From G965214625 sp965214625 (GTDB lineage Bacteria > Pseudomonadota > Gammaproteobacteria > Arenicellales > Poriferihabitantaceae): DNA of 64,000 nt. The notes beneath the pieces were generated by a model that worked only from the letters and a program-made list of their open reading frames with translations, was not told the origin of the DNA and did no database searches. Location of the stretch: contig OZ243962.1 of NCBI GenBank assembly GCA_965214625.1, positions 2,356,001 through 2,420,000 on the forward strand, written 5' to 3'. Positions 9,141 through 17,542 of the stretch are shown here, one piece after another. A program made the position numbers and the translations under genes. Every line of letters begins with the position of its first letter. The first letter of the stretch is position 1.

Positions 9141-10595
9141 GTGGATGTTGAACGATTCAGACAGTTGATGGAGCAGGTGCTTTCGAAGGAAAGCATTATT
9201 ACGGATCCCACTTCCCTCAGAGTCTATGAATGTGATGGATTGAGTGCCTATCGGCAGCGGCCGCTGATGGTGGTATTGCCGAATTCTGTCGAACAGGTGC
9301 AACGCGTTGTCAGGCTTTGTCATGAACACCGAGTTCCGATTGTCAGCCGGGGCGGCGGAACCAGTTTGTCCGGGGGCGCGCTACCGCACCAGGATGGTAT
9401 TGTTCTCAGTCTGTCCAAGATGAACCGGATTATTGACATTGATCCATTGAACCGGACCGCAGTGGTTCAACCGGGCGTTCGAAATCTGGCGATTTCTGAT
9501 GCTGTCAAGCATTTGGGACTTTACTACGCGCCAGATCCTTCGTCACAAATCGCTTGCACGATTGGCGGAAATGTTGCTGAAAACGCCGGTGGTGTGCATT
9601 GTCTAAAGTATGGATTGACGGTGCATAATATTATTAACCTGACCATGGTCACCAGCGAAGGGACGCTGGTTCGCCTCGGATGTGCGGGTCTGGATACGCC
9701 CGGCTACGATTTGCTGGCCCTGCTTATCGGTTCAGAAGGTATGTTGGGGATTGTGGTTGAAATCACGGTCAAGCTGCTGCCTATTCCGGAAACGGCCAGA
9801 GTGATAATGGGCGTGTTCGATTCGGTTGTCAAAGCCGGAGACAGTGTTGCCGATATCATTGCCAGCGGTATTATCCCGGCGGGCATTGAAATGATGGATA
9901 ATCCCGCGATCCGCGCTGCCGAGGATTTTGTGCATGCCGGCTATCCGGTCAAGGCGGAGGCGATTTTGTTGTGTGAACTGGATGGCACAGGCCGTGATGT
10001 GGAGGGGCAGATCGTCGAAGTGAAACGGATTTTATCCGAGGGGGGTGCCGTTGATATCCGGCTTGCAAAGGATGAATCGGAAAGGCAACTGTTTTGGTCG
10101 GGCAGGAAGGCCGCTTTCCCGGCCGTCGGACGTATCTCGCCGGATTATTACTGTATTGACGGGACGATCCCGAGAAAATCACTGGGTACGGTACTCAAGG
10201 AAATAAATCGGCTGTCAGAACAGTTCGATCTTCGGGTCGCCAATGTCTTCCATGCCGGTGATGGTAATCTCCATCCTCTGATTCTCTATGATGACAGCAT
10301 TCCCGGGCAATTGGAGAAAACGGAACAGCTGGGCAGTCAGATTTTGCAGTTATGTATCAGGGTCGGTGGCACGATCACGGGTGAACATGGTGTCGGCATC
10401 GAAAAAATCGGTGAGATGTGTCTTCAGTTCACTGACGATGAGCGACAACAGTTCCATGCGATCAGAGAGTGCTTCGATCCACGTGAGATTTTGAATCCGG
10501 GCAAGGCGATCCCGACGCTTGCACGATGTGCCGAACACAATGCGATGCATGTTCATCACGGACAGGTTCCTTTCCCCGAATTAGAGCGTTTTTGA
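9141..10595 (+). CDS. glcD: Glycolate oxidase FAD-binding subunit GlcD
   Basis: 484 residues from a GTG start. Catalytic FAD-linked subunit of the glycolate oxidase/dehydrogenase complex, oxidising glycolate to glyoxylate. The FAD_binding_4 domain shows SRGGGTSLSGGALPH near residue 75, VQPGVRN, YYAPDPSSQIACTIGGN and GSEGMLGIVVEITVKLLP. The FAD-oxidase C-terminal domain ends with NVFHAGDGNLHPL, GEHGVGIEK and the closing DPREILNPGK. E. coli GlcD is 499 residues, so the gene is full length. Its stop overlaps the start of glcE by one base (TGATG), which implies translational coupling. Confidence 0.94.
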   Translation: MDVERFRQLMEQVLSKESIITDPTSLRVYECDGLSAYRQRPLMVVLPNSVEQVQRVVRLCHEHRVPIVSRGGGTSLSGGALPHQDGIVLSLSKMNRIIDIDPLNRTAVVQPGVRNLAISDAVKHLGLYYAPDPSSQIACTIGGNVAENAGGVHCLKYGLTVHNIINLTMVTSEGTLVRLGCAGLDTPGYDLLALLIGSEGMLGIVVEITVKLLPIPETARVIMGVFDSVVKAGDSVADIIASGIIPAGIEMMDNPAIRAAEDFVHAGYPVKAEAILLCELDGTGRDVEGQIVEVKRILSEGGAVDIRLAKDESERQLFWSGRKAAFPAVGRISPDYYCIDGTIPRKSLGTVLKEINRLSEQFDLRVANVFHAGDGNLHPLILYDDSIPGQLEKTEQLGSQILQLCIRVGGTITGEHGVGIEKIGEMCLQFTDDERQQFHAIRECFDPREILNPGKAIPTLARCAEHNAMHVHHGQVPFPELERF

Positions 10596-11662
10596 TGGAC
10601 AGTGAACAACGGCTTCGTGAGCAGGTGCAGGAGGCAGCGGCAAACAAGCGGCCACTGGCCATCTGCGGTGGGCGAAGCAAGTCGTTTTATGGCAGAGAAG
10701 AGGTCGGCGCACCCTTGTCGGTCTGTGAACATGCCGGGATCGTGAATTACGATCCGAGCGAACTGGTCATGACGGCCAAAGCGGGCACCCCACTCAAGGA
10801 AATTCTGGCACGGCTGGATCAGGAGAATCAGATGCTTGGCTTTGAGCCCCCGTTATTTGCCGACAGTGCAACCTTGGGCGGGACGGTTGCCACCGGGCTG
10901 GCCGGCCCAAGACGGCCTTTCAGCGGAGCGGTCAGGGATTTTGTGTTGGGGGTCAAACTGTTGACCGGCCAGGGCGAGATCATGCGATTTGGCGGGCAGG
11001 TCATCAAGAATGTCGCTGGATTCGATGTGTCGCGCCTGATGGTGGGTGCCATGGGGTCGCTCGGTGTCATTTTGGAGATTTCTCTGAAAGTACTGCCCAA
11101 GCCCAGACAACAGGTCACTATCAAACTGTCACAGGCGGACGGGAATGCCGCGATTCGGCAGATGAATGAGATGTGTGCCAAGCCTTATCCGGTGTCGGCC
11201 ATGGCGTGGTGTGATGGTGTGCTGAGGGTCCGCCTGTCAGGGACAGAGACGGGGATCAGCGATGCGGTTGACCAGATAGGAGGAGAGGTGGAGACCGAAG
11301 GAGCGCGATATTGGGCCGCATTGAGGGAACACCAGCTGGCTTTCTTCGATCATGAACGACTGTTGGTGAGAGTGTCTGTTGCCCCGTCGACCCCCCTGTT
11401 TTCATCTGGCCGGCATCGCGCTGGGCAGATGATCGATTGGGCTGGAGCAGTACGCTGGTTTTGCATGGATACCGTGGATGAAGAGTTGTTGCACTGGTCA
11501 ACGCAACAGGGTGGCCATGTGACACTGTTCAAAAATGCGGACCGATGTCAGGAAGTGTTCCAATCCCTGCCTTCAGCATTGATGCAGCTACACCAGAATC
11601 TGAAGAATCGGTTTGATCCGTCCCGCATATTAAATCCCGGGCGATTGTACACGGTGCTTTGA
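10595..11662 (+). CDS. glcE: Glycolate oxidase subunit GlcE
   Basis: 355 residues, the second FAD-binding subunit of glycolate oxidase. The start is placed at the ATG at 10595, which overlaps the glcD stop; the frame is open further upstream, but that stretch reads as a shadow of glcD. It has GGRSKSFYG near residue 22, the FAD-binding GTVATGLAGPRRPFSGAVRD, FGGQVIKNVAGFDVSRL, and the family C-terminus NRFDPSRILNPGRLY. E. coli GlcE is 350 residues. It acts with GlcD and GlcF to pass electrons to the quinone pool. Confidence 0.93.
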   Translation: MDSEQRLREQVQEAAANKRPLAICGGRSKSFYGREEVGAPLSVCEHAGIVNYDPSELVMTAKAGTPLKEILARLDQENQMLGFEPPLFADSATLGGTVATGLAGPRRPFSGAVRDFVLGVKLLTGQGEIMRFGGQVIKNVAGFDVSRLMVGAMGSLGVILEISLKVLPKPRQQVTIKLSQADGNAAIRQMNEMCAKPYPVSAMAWCDGVLRVRLSGTETGISDAVDQIGGEVETEGARYWAALREHQLAFFDHERLLVRVSVAPSTPLFSSGRHRAGQMIDWAGAVRWFCMDTVDEELLHWSTQQGGHVTLFKNADRCQEVFQSLPSALMQLHQNLKNRFDPSRILNPGRLYTVL

Positions 11663-11687
11663 AACAGGTCACATTAAGGCAGACAGT

Positions 11688-12899
11688 ATGCAGACGCACC
11701 TAAGTTCCGAATTCGAACGGACAACGGCAGGCAAGGAGGCCGAGCAAATCATTCGCAATTGCGTGCATTGCGGATTTTGCAATGCGACTTGTCCGACCTA
11801 CCAGTTGCTTGGTGATGAACTGGATGGTCCGCGCGGTCGGATATATCAAATGAAACTGTTGCTGGAAGGCGCCTCTCCAACAGCGAAGATGCAACAGCAC
11901 CTTGATCGTTGCCTGACCTGCCGTGCTTGTGAGTCAACTTGCCCCTCGTCGGTGCGTTATGGTGATTTGCTGGAAATAGGGCGCAATATTCTGGATCAAA
12001 AAGTCTCCAGGAGCTTTTTTGATCGCCGTTTCAGGAAGTTGTTGGTGGCACTCATTCCGCGCGCCGGGCTGTTTGCCCCTTTGTTGAAATTGGGACAATG
12101 GTTTCGCCCCTTGATGCCCGCTTCGGTGCGAGTGAAAATCCCCCCGCCCCAAGACGTATCCGACTTGCATTGGCCACCACCGCGTCATGGGCGAAAAATG
12201 GTTGCACTCGCGGGCTGCGTCCAGTCCGTGTTGACCCCCAATACCAACATCGCTGCAGCGCAAATACTGGACCGTCTTGGAATCAGTTTGATTGAGGCAA
12301 AAGGAGGCGGATGCTGTGGAGCGGTTGCATTACATACATCGGACTGGGAAAAGGGCAGGCAAATGGCCAGGGAGTTGATTGATATCTGGATGCCCTATTT
12401 GGACCGTGACATAGAGGCCTTTGTGATGACCGCCAGTGGCTGTGGGGTGACGGTAAAAGACTATCCTCATTTATTTGGGGATGATCCGGTTTACCGGGAA
12501 AAAGCGGTTGCGATCAGTCGCCGGACAGTGGACCTGAGTGAAATTCTGGAACAGGAAGATAAGGCATCTATCCGGAAGCACGACCAATACAGGCGCGTTG
12601 CTTTTCATGCGCCCTGTACTTTGCAGCACGGACAACAAATCAGGGGAAAAGTGGAAAGAATACTGGAAAAAGCCGGGTATGACCTATGCGAAGTAGAAGC
12701 GGATCATCTTTGCTGTGGGTCCGCAGGGACATATTCTATTCTTCAGCCGAAACTCTCGAATCAGTTGCGAATAAACAAGCAGGCCGCGCTGTCGATTGAC
12801 CGGCCGGATGTGATCTGTACTGCGAATATCGGCTGTCAGACACAATTGCAAGTTGATTCAGCCCTCCCTATTTACCATTGGATTGAGTTGTTAAGATGA
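11688..12899 (+). CDS. glcF: Glycolate oxidase iron-sulfur subunit GlcF
   Basis: 403 residues. Two 4Fe-4S motifs are complete: CVHCGFCNATCP (Cys25, 28, 31, 35) and CLTCRACESTCP (Cys75, 78, 81, 85). Two CCG domains follow with KGGGCCGAVALH and HLCCGSAGTYSI. It carries electrons from GlcD/GlcE to the membrane. The gene is 25 bases after glcE and closes the three-gene operon. No glcC-type regulator, glcG or malate synthase glcB is adjacent, so glyoxylate must be used by enzymes coded elsewhere. Confidence 0.94.
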   Translation: MQTHLSSEFERTTAGKEAEQIIRNCVHCGFCNATCPTYQLLGDELDGPRGRIYQMKLLLEGASPTAKMQQHLDRCLTCRACESTCPSSVRYGDLLEIGRNILDQKVSRSFFDRRFRKLLVALIPRAGLFAPLLKLGQWFRPLMPASVRVKIPPPQDVSDLHWPPPRHGRKMVALAGCVQSVLTPNTNIAAAQILDRLGISLIEAKGGGCCGAVALHTSDWEKGRQMARELIDIWMPYLDRDIEAFVMTASGCGVTVKDYPHLFGDDPVYREKAVAISRRTVDLSEILEQEDKASIRKHDQYRRVAFHAPCTLQHGQQIRGKVERILEKAGYDLCEVEADHLCCGSAGTYSILQPKLSNQLRINKQAALSIDRPDVICTANIGCQTQLQVDSALPIYHWIELLR

Positions 12900-13356
12900 T
12901 CCAGTCTGACCCTGTGAAGATATTGTTTTCTCATTGATTTGAATAAGTGGCATAAGGAGAGAGGAATAACGTCTTCTACCTCAGAAATAATCAGGTGTCC
13001 TTACTTATCTTAATATAATCGGGATGGGTGATGGACAAGCAATTTAGGGCCAGGCAGAGGATATTAAACATATGGAAGCTGAGGATATAGCAGGGCTGTG
13101 TTACAGGAAATCTGTCAAGTTCATGAAACGTTATATGTCACATGGATTCGGCAGTGACAATGTTGGCGATCCGTGAGGCCCAAAAGCAAGCTTGGACATC
13201 TTGGGATGCTCCCAGTTTGCAAAGAACATTTTTTTGTTCAGAATCAAGATAGACGAGGCTGAAAATAACAAAGTGTCTGCAAATGCTTGTATCTTGACCG
13301 TCTCTACAGTATCATCCGCGATCCGATTTTTGCACCCATATTCGATTCGAATTTCA
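12900..13356. other. Leader region upstream of rplM
   Basis: About 455 bases between glcF and rplM. The rplM frame is open back to 13192, but the extra residues do not belong to ribosomal protein L13, so this is untranslated leader. A promoter for the ribosomal operon should be here; no strong consensus pair could be picked by eye. Confidence 0.4.
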
Positions 13357-13785
13357 ATGAAAACATTTTCCGCGAAACCCGAAAGCGTTCAACGAAACTG
13401 GTATGTGGTTGATGCTGAGAAAAAAGTGCTGGGCAGGCTGGCAGCAGAAGTGGCGCGTAGGCTAAGAGGGAAGCACAAGCCAGAATACACCCCGCATGTT
13501 GATACCGGTGATTATATCATTGTGGTTAATGCGGAAAAAATTGCGGTCACTGGGAACAAGTACAACGACAAGATGTACTATCACCACACCGGCTATCCCG
13601 GTGGAATCAAGGGAGTCTCGTTTCGCAACATGATTGAGAAGCATCCGACCAGAGTGATTGAGAAAGCGGTTAAAGGCATGTTACCCAGAAACAAGCTGGG
13701 TCGGTCAATGTTGTCAAAACTCAAGGTGTATACCGGCACTGAACATGCCCATCAGGCACAACAACCGAAAGTATTGGAAATATAG
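13357..13785 (+). CDS. rplM: 50S ribosomal protein L13
   Basis: 142 residues from ATG 13357, identical in length to E. coli L13. Conserved segments are NWYVVDAEKKVLGRLAAEVA at the start, YTPHVDTGDYIIVVNAEK, YYHHTGYPGG and GMLPRNKLGRSMLSKLKVY. The upstream in-frame extension is rejected because family members start with the MKTFSAKPE-type sequence. L13 is an early large-subunit assembly protein. It is followed after 26 bases by rpsI, the usual pair. Confidence 0.97.
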   Translation: MKTFSAKPESVQRNWYVVDAEKKVLGRLAAEVARRLRGKHKPEYTPHVDTGDYIIVVNAEKIAVTGNKYNDKMYYHHTGYPGGIKGVSFRNMIEKHPTRVIEKAVKGMLPRNKLGRSMLSKLKVYTGTEHAHQAQQPKVLEI

Positions 13786-13811
13786 ATCAAACAGATCCAG
13801 GTAATCTACAA

Positions 13812-14210
13812 ATGGCTCAATCTCAAGAAACTTATCAGGGAACTGGTCGACGGAAGACCTCAACCGCGAGAGTTTATCTGCAACGGGGCAGCGGCAGGAT
13901 CCTGATCAACAAATTGCCTATTGATCGGTATTTTGGTCGGGAAACATCCAGAATGATTGTCCGTCAGCCACTTGAACTGGTTGACATGATTGACAAGATG
14001 GACGTGAACGTGAATGTCCATGGCGGGGGTAACAGTGGACAGGCTGGGGCGATTCGGCATGGTATCACCCGGGCACTGATCAATTATGATGAAACATTGC
14101 GTGCAAATTTAAGACAAGCCGGTTTTATTACCCGGGACGCACGGCAGGTTGAGCGCAAGAAAGTCGGGCTGCATAAGGCACGCAAACGCCCCCAGTACTC
14201 CAAACGCTGA
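13812..14210 (+). CDS. rpsI: 30S ribosomal protein S9
   Basis: 132 residues. It has the family GTGRRKTSTARVYL start, GRETSRMIVRQPLEL, NVHGGGNSGQAGAIRHGITR and the basic tail ERKKVGLHKARKRPQYSKR, which reaches the P site of the 30S subunit. E. coli S9 has 130 residues. In many proteobacteria rplM-rpsI is followed by petABC or sspAB; here it is followed by a 250-base gap and an unrelated minus-strand gene, so the conserved neighbourhood is broken. Confidence 0.97.
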   Translation: MAQSQETYQGTGRRKTSTARVYLQRGSGRILINKLPIDRYFGRETSRMIVRQPLELVDMIDKMDVNVNVHGGGNSGQAGAIRHGITRALINYDETLRANLRQAGFITRDARQVERKKVGLHKARKRPQYSKR

Positions 14211-14459
14211 GCAATCCCGTCGATTATCATCCACGGACTGGTTCCAACAAGACTGTCCCTGTTGTGTTAGCCCTTGTGACCAGGTAGCGGTCCGTGTTCG
14301 GGGACAGGCATGGACGACTGACCGGGATACTGTCGAATATTGCGGTCACCGATGCAATCCGGCCGATTATATCTACGCCCATTTGGAGTTTATCGGTTTG
14401 TTGTCATCAGTCCCGCTGGCACCGCAGGACAGGCCATGGATGACTCCCTGTCTGCCGAT

Positions 14460-14855
14460 TTAGGCTAAATCTGTTTCCCCAATCACTTTTTTTGCGACTC
14501 GGAAACATTCGAGTGCTTGCGGGACCCCGCAGTAGATCCCGATCACATGGATAATGGCGCGAAGTTGCTCTTTGGTCACGCCGTTGGTAATGGCCCCACG
14601 ACAGTGGATTTCCCATTCATGCATTTTGCCCAATGCGCCGATCATCGTGAGGTTCATCATAGAACGAGTTTTGGGATCGATGGCATCGTCTCCCCAGCCG
14701 AACCCCCAGCACCATTCCGTCATCATTTCCTGGAAGGGACGAGTGAAATCGTCCGCTGCCATCAAATTCTTTTCAACGTACTCTGCCCCGAGGGTGGCTT
14801 TACGTTGGGCTAACCCGCTTTCGAAAAGTTCTTTATCCAAGGTGTCTATTCTCAT
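14460..14855 (-). CDS. Carboxymuconolactone decarboxylase family protein
   Basis: 131 residues, all-helical CMD/PcaC-like fold. The conserved core HEWEIHCRGAITNGVT and IIHVIGIYCGVPQALE corresponds to the family block that ends IYCGVPAA in PcaC. There is no CxxC pair, so AhpD-type peroxidase activity is unlikely. Its start overlaps the stop of the upstream FAD/GcvT-fusion gene by four bases, so the two are translationally coupled. That coupling suggests it serves the same demethylation or downstream ring/lactone step, not protocatechuate breakdown; no other pca gene is nearby. Substrate unknown. Confidence 0.82.
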   Translation of the reverse strand: MRIDTLDKELFESGLAQRKATLGAEYVEKNLMAADDFTRPFQEMMTEWCWGFGWGDDAIDPKTRSMMNLTMIGALGKMHEWEIHCRGAITNGVTKEQLRAIIHVIGIYCGVPQALECFRVAKKVIGETDLA

Positions 14856-17305
14856 TCAGTGATATGGCTATCGGCCCGGGGACGCCTGTTGTCAGGATCC
14901 CAGACGGGTTCTTTAAGTATAACCGCTCTTCGGGGTTTGCCAAGTATCAGGACATCAAGCTCGGTTCCCGGGGCTGAGACAAGGGGGCTGACATAGGCGA
15001 AGGCGAGATAATGGCCACAGGCATATCCATATCCCCCCGAAGAGATCTGGCCGACCGGCTTGTCCCGGTACCACACCGATTCGGAACCCAAGGGGTCGGC
15101 GGAAAGGTCGCTGTCCGGGGGTTCATCAAGCTGAAGATAAACCAGTACCCATCGTGTTGCGCGAGATGACGAGACGGTGATGCCCTGGACCCCAGGATTT
15201 CTGGCAAAACGCATGACATCCGCTTCACGCAGCGTGACTTCATTGGTAATTTCGTGGCCGGACCGGTAAGCCTTTTCCATCCGCAGGGCCCCGAGTGCAG
15301 CGGAGCCGACATGAACCATCCCCTGGCTGAATCGTGTCGAAACCAGGGCACGATAAACAGTGAGCATGCCCTGCATTGGTACATGGAGTTCCCAACCCAG
15401 TTCGCCGGTGTAAGTAACCCGCATGGCCCGGATGTCCGCGATATCAGCGACCTTGATTGTTTGTGAGGACAACCACCGAAAACAGCGATTGTCCAGTGGA
15501 CTGTCGGTGCATTCTCCCAGTATTTTGCGGGCAGCGGGACCCGCCAGCATGACGACACCATAATGTTCTGAAACGTTTTTGATATATACTCTTTCATCCG
15601 GTTGAAGCTGCTCCGTCAGCCAGCAAAGCAGCGAAGCTTCCCTGTTGGCTGCGTAGACCATGTAGAACGTGGAATTCGCCAGTTTCAGCAAGGTGGCTTC
15701 GCCTTCAATCCGGCCATTTTCCATCACGAGATAGGTCAAACTGATACTGCCGTTTTTTTGTGGCAACTTGTTCGATGAGAGACGGTTGAGATAGGTTTCG
15801 GCATCACGTCCGGAAATTTCCAATTTCGAGAAAGCTGTCAGATCCGCAATCCCGGCATGGTCCCGAAGACCGTTGACTTCGTTGCCGATAATGTCGTGCA
15901 GTTGGGTTCGCCGGAAACTTTCGATCGGTTTCGCCTCAATGCCCTCGGTGGCATACCACATCGGCCTCTCCCAACCATAAACGTCCTGATAGACCGCCCC
16001 TTTGTCTTTCAATGTCTGGTACAGCGGGGATGTTTTCGAGTGGGAAGGACGGCAACTCGGCCGGTCCAGATTGGGGAAGGGGATTTCATGTCGAAGATGA
16101 TAATCTTCCTTGGCCTTTGCAAGCCGGTAGCTGTCGTCTATTCGGGCGCCGAACCGCCGCGGATCAAAGCTGTTCATCGAGATGTCTGCGGCACCATGAA
16201 TCATCCACTGTGCAAGATACTTTCCGGCACCCGGTCCCCAGGCAATACCGACCTGGGAGCCACAACATAACCAGAAATTGCGCAGCCCTGAGGGTCCAAG
16301 CAACATGTTGCCGTCGGGCGGGTGGGTGATTGCGCCATGAACGACTCTGCGAATGCCGCATTTCTCAAAGATGGGCATGCGTTGCATCGCATTTTGTAGC
16401 CAGGGCATGATGCGTTGATAATCCGGTTCGAACAGCTCATTCTCGACATCCCAGGGTGTCATGTCGTCCCAGACTGAAGCTGCATTGACTTTTTCATAGA
16501 TTCCGATCAGCCCGGATTGCTGTTCCATGCGGATATACCCCGAAACCTGTCGGTCATCCCTGACCACGGGCAATTCTTGATCCAGTTCAAGAAATTCCGG
16601 GACCGTATCGGTAATCAGATAATGATGCAGCATGTTGGCAATGGGGGTATCGAGTTCAAGCCAGGCACTGATTTGGCGCGCGTAGGTCCCGCCGGCATTG
16701 ACAACATGTTCTGCCCGGATATCCCCCTGTTCGGTGTGAACGATGAATTCACTGTTTGCTTTTCGGCTGATGCCGGTCACTCTGTTGTGACGGAGGATCC
16801 TTGCACCGTTCATTCGTGCGCCCTTGGCCATTGCAATCGTCACGCCGGCCGGGTCGACGTGTCCGTCGTGCGGGGTATGCAATGCGGCTTGAACCCCATC
16901 GAGGTTGTAATAAGGATGCAGTTCCCGAATCCGGTCAGGTTCAACAATTTCCATGGCGTGACCAAGGCCCTTGCCGACAGACAGGGTGTATCTTATCCAG
17001 TCCACTTCGGCATCTTCATACGCCATGCGCAAACTCCCGCAGCCATGCCATGAACAGGCATGGCCGGTTTCCTGTTCCAGGGCGGGATAAAGTGAGGTGC
17101 CATAAGCGGCGATTTTTGCGAGTCCGTAGTGACTGACGGAGTGGGTGATCTGTCCTGCGGCATGCCAGGTGGAACCGGATGTGAGTTCCGCCTTTTCCAA
17201 CAGCAGGACATCGGTTTCGCCTTCCTTGCAAAGATGATAGGCAAGTGAACAACCCATCACCCCCCCACCGATAATGACTATTTTTGCCTGTTTTTCCATG
17301 ATCAC
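14852..17305 (-). CDS. FAD-dependent oxidoreductase-GcvT fusion (dimethylglycine/sarcosine dehydrogenase-like)
   Basis: 817 residues. The N-terminal DAO domain opens with KIVIIGGGVMGCSLAYHL and has GSTWHAAG with His48, the position of the covalent FAD link in dimethylglycine dehydrogenase. It is followed by the FAO_M linker (about 370-430) and GcvT domains from about 440 to the end (GLRDHAGIADLTAFSKLEI, YTGELGWELHVP). Such enzymes demethylate N-methyl amino acids and pass the methyl carbon to tetrahydrofolate through the GcvT part. The exact N-methyl substrate is not resolved. It is the first gene of a two-gene unit with the CMD-family gene. GTATC/GATAC half-sites lie just upstream. A second, different copy occurs at 39224. 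Confidence 0.87.
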   Translation of the reverse strand: MIMEKQAKIVIIGGGVMGCSLAYHLCKEGETDVLLLEKAELTSGSTWHAAGQITHSVSHYGLAKIAAYGTSLYPALEQETGHACSWHGCGSLRMAYEDAEVDWIRYTLSVGKGLGHAMEIVEPDRIRELHPYYNLDGVQAALHTPHDGHVDPAGVTIAMAKGARMNGARILRHNRVTGISRKANSEFIVHTEQGDIRAEHVVNAGGTYARQISAWLELDTPIANMLHHYLITDTVPEFLELDQELPVVRDDRQVSGYIRMEQQSGLIGIYEKVNAASVWDDMTPWDVENELFEPDYQRIMPWLQNAMQRMPIFEKCGIRRVVHGAITHPPDGNMLLGPSGLRNFWLCCGSQVGIAWGPGAGKYLAQWMIHGAADISMNSFDPRRFGARIDDSYRLAKAKEDYHLRHEIPFPNLDRPSCRPSHSKTSPLYQTLKDKGAVYQDVYGWERPMWYATEGIEAKPIESFRRTQLHDIIGNEVNGLRDHAGIADLTAFSKLEISGRDAETYLNRLSSNKLPQKNGSISLTYLVMENGRIEGEATLLKLANSTFYMVYAANREASLLCWLTEQLQPDERVYIKNVSEHYGVVMLAGPAARKILGECTDSPLDNRCFRWLSSQTIKVADIADIRAMRVTYTGELGWELHVPMQGMLTVYRALVSTRFSQGMVHVGSAALGALRMEKAYRSGHEITNEVTLREADVMRFARNPGVQGITVSSSRATRWVLVYLQLDEPPDSDLSADPLGSESVWYRDKPVGQISSGGYGYACGHYLAFAYVSPLVSAPGTELDVLILGKPRRAVILKEPVWDPDNRRPRADSHITE

Positions 17306-17323
17306 GCGGGTTGCTCGACTTTG

Positions 17324-17347
17324 GTATCGATATGATACATTCGTATC
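17324..17347 (-). promoter_or_regulatory. Three GTATC/GATAC half-sites upstream of the dehydrogenase gene
   Basis: GTATC at 17324-17328, GATAC at 17334-17338 and GTATC at 17343-17347 form two overlapping inverted repeats with 5- and 4-base spacers, 19-42 bases before the minus-strand start at 17305. This spacing looks like an operator for a dimeric regulator. The regulator is unknown; the RpiR-type gene at 19908 and the MocR at 42796 are candidates. Confidence 0.45.
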
Positions 17348-17542
17348 AAAAATCTATGCAACTATTCATTTGTCACAACATGAAACACATTGCGGTGGCT
17401 TCGCGTACAGCAGGCATGGCAGATGACAATCAGGCCGCTGCACGATGCGGGCACTCGGTGTCTAGGGGACCGGTCCCTTTTGCCGCATGGGTGCTGCGGA
17501 GGTTGGCCGATCAGACTGTGGCCGTTTTGATGATAGGCTGAT

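Noticed and set aside
14149..14463. 104-residue plus-strand frame after rpsI
   Set aside because: It overlaps the end of rpsI, has no recognisable motif and ends at the CMD-family gene; not supported as a gene.
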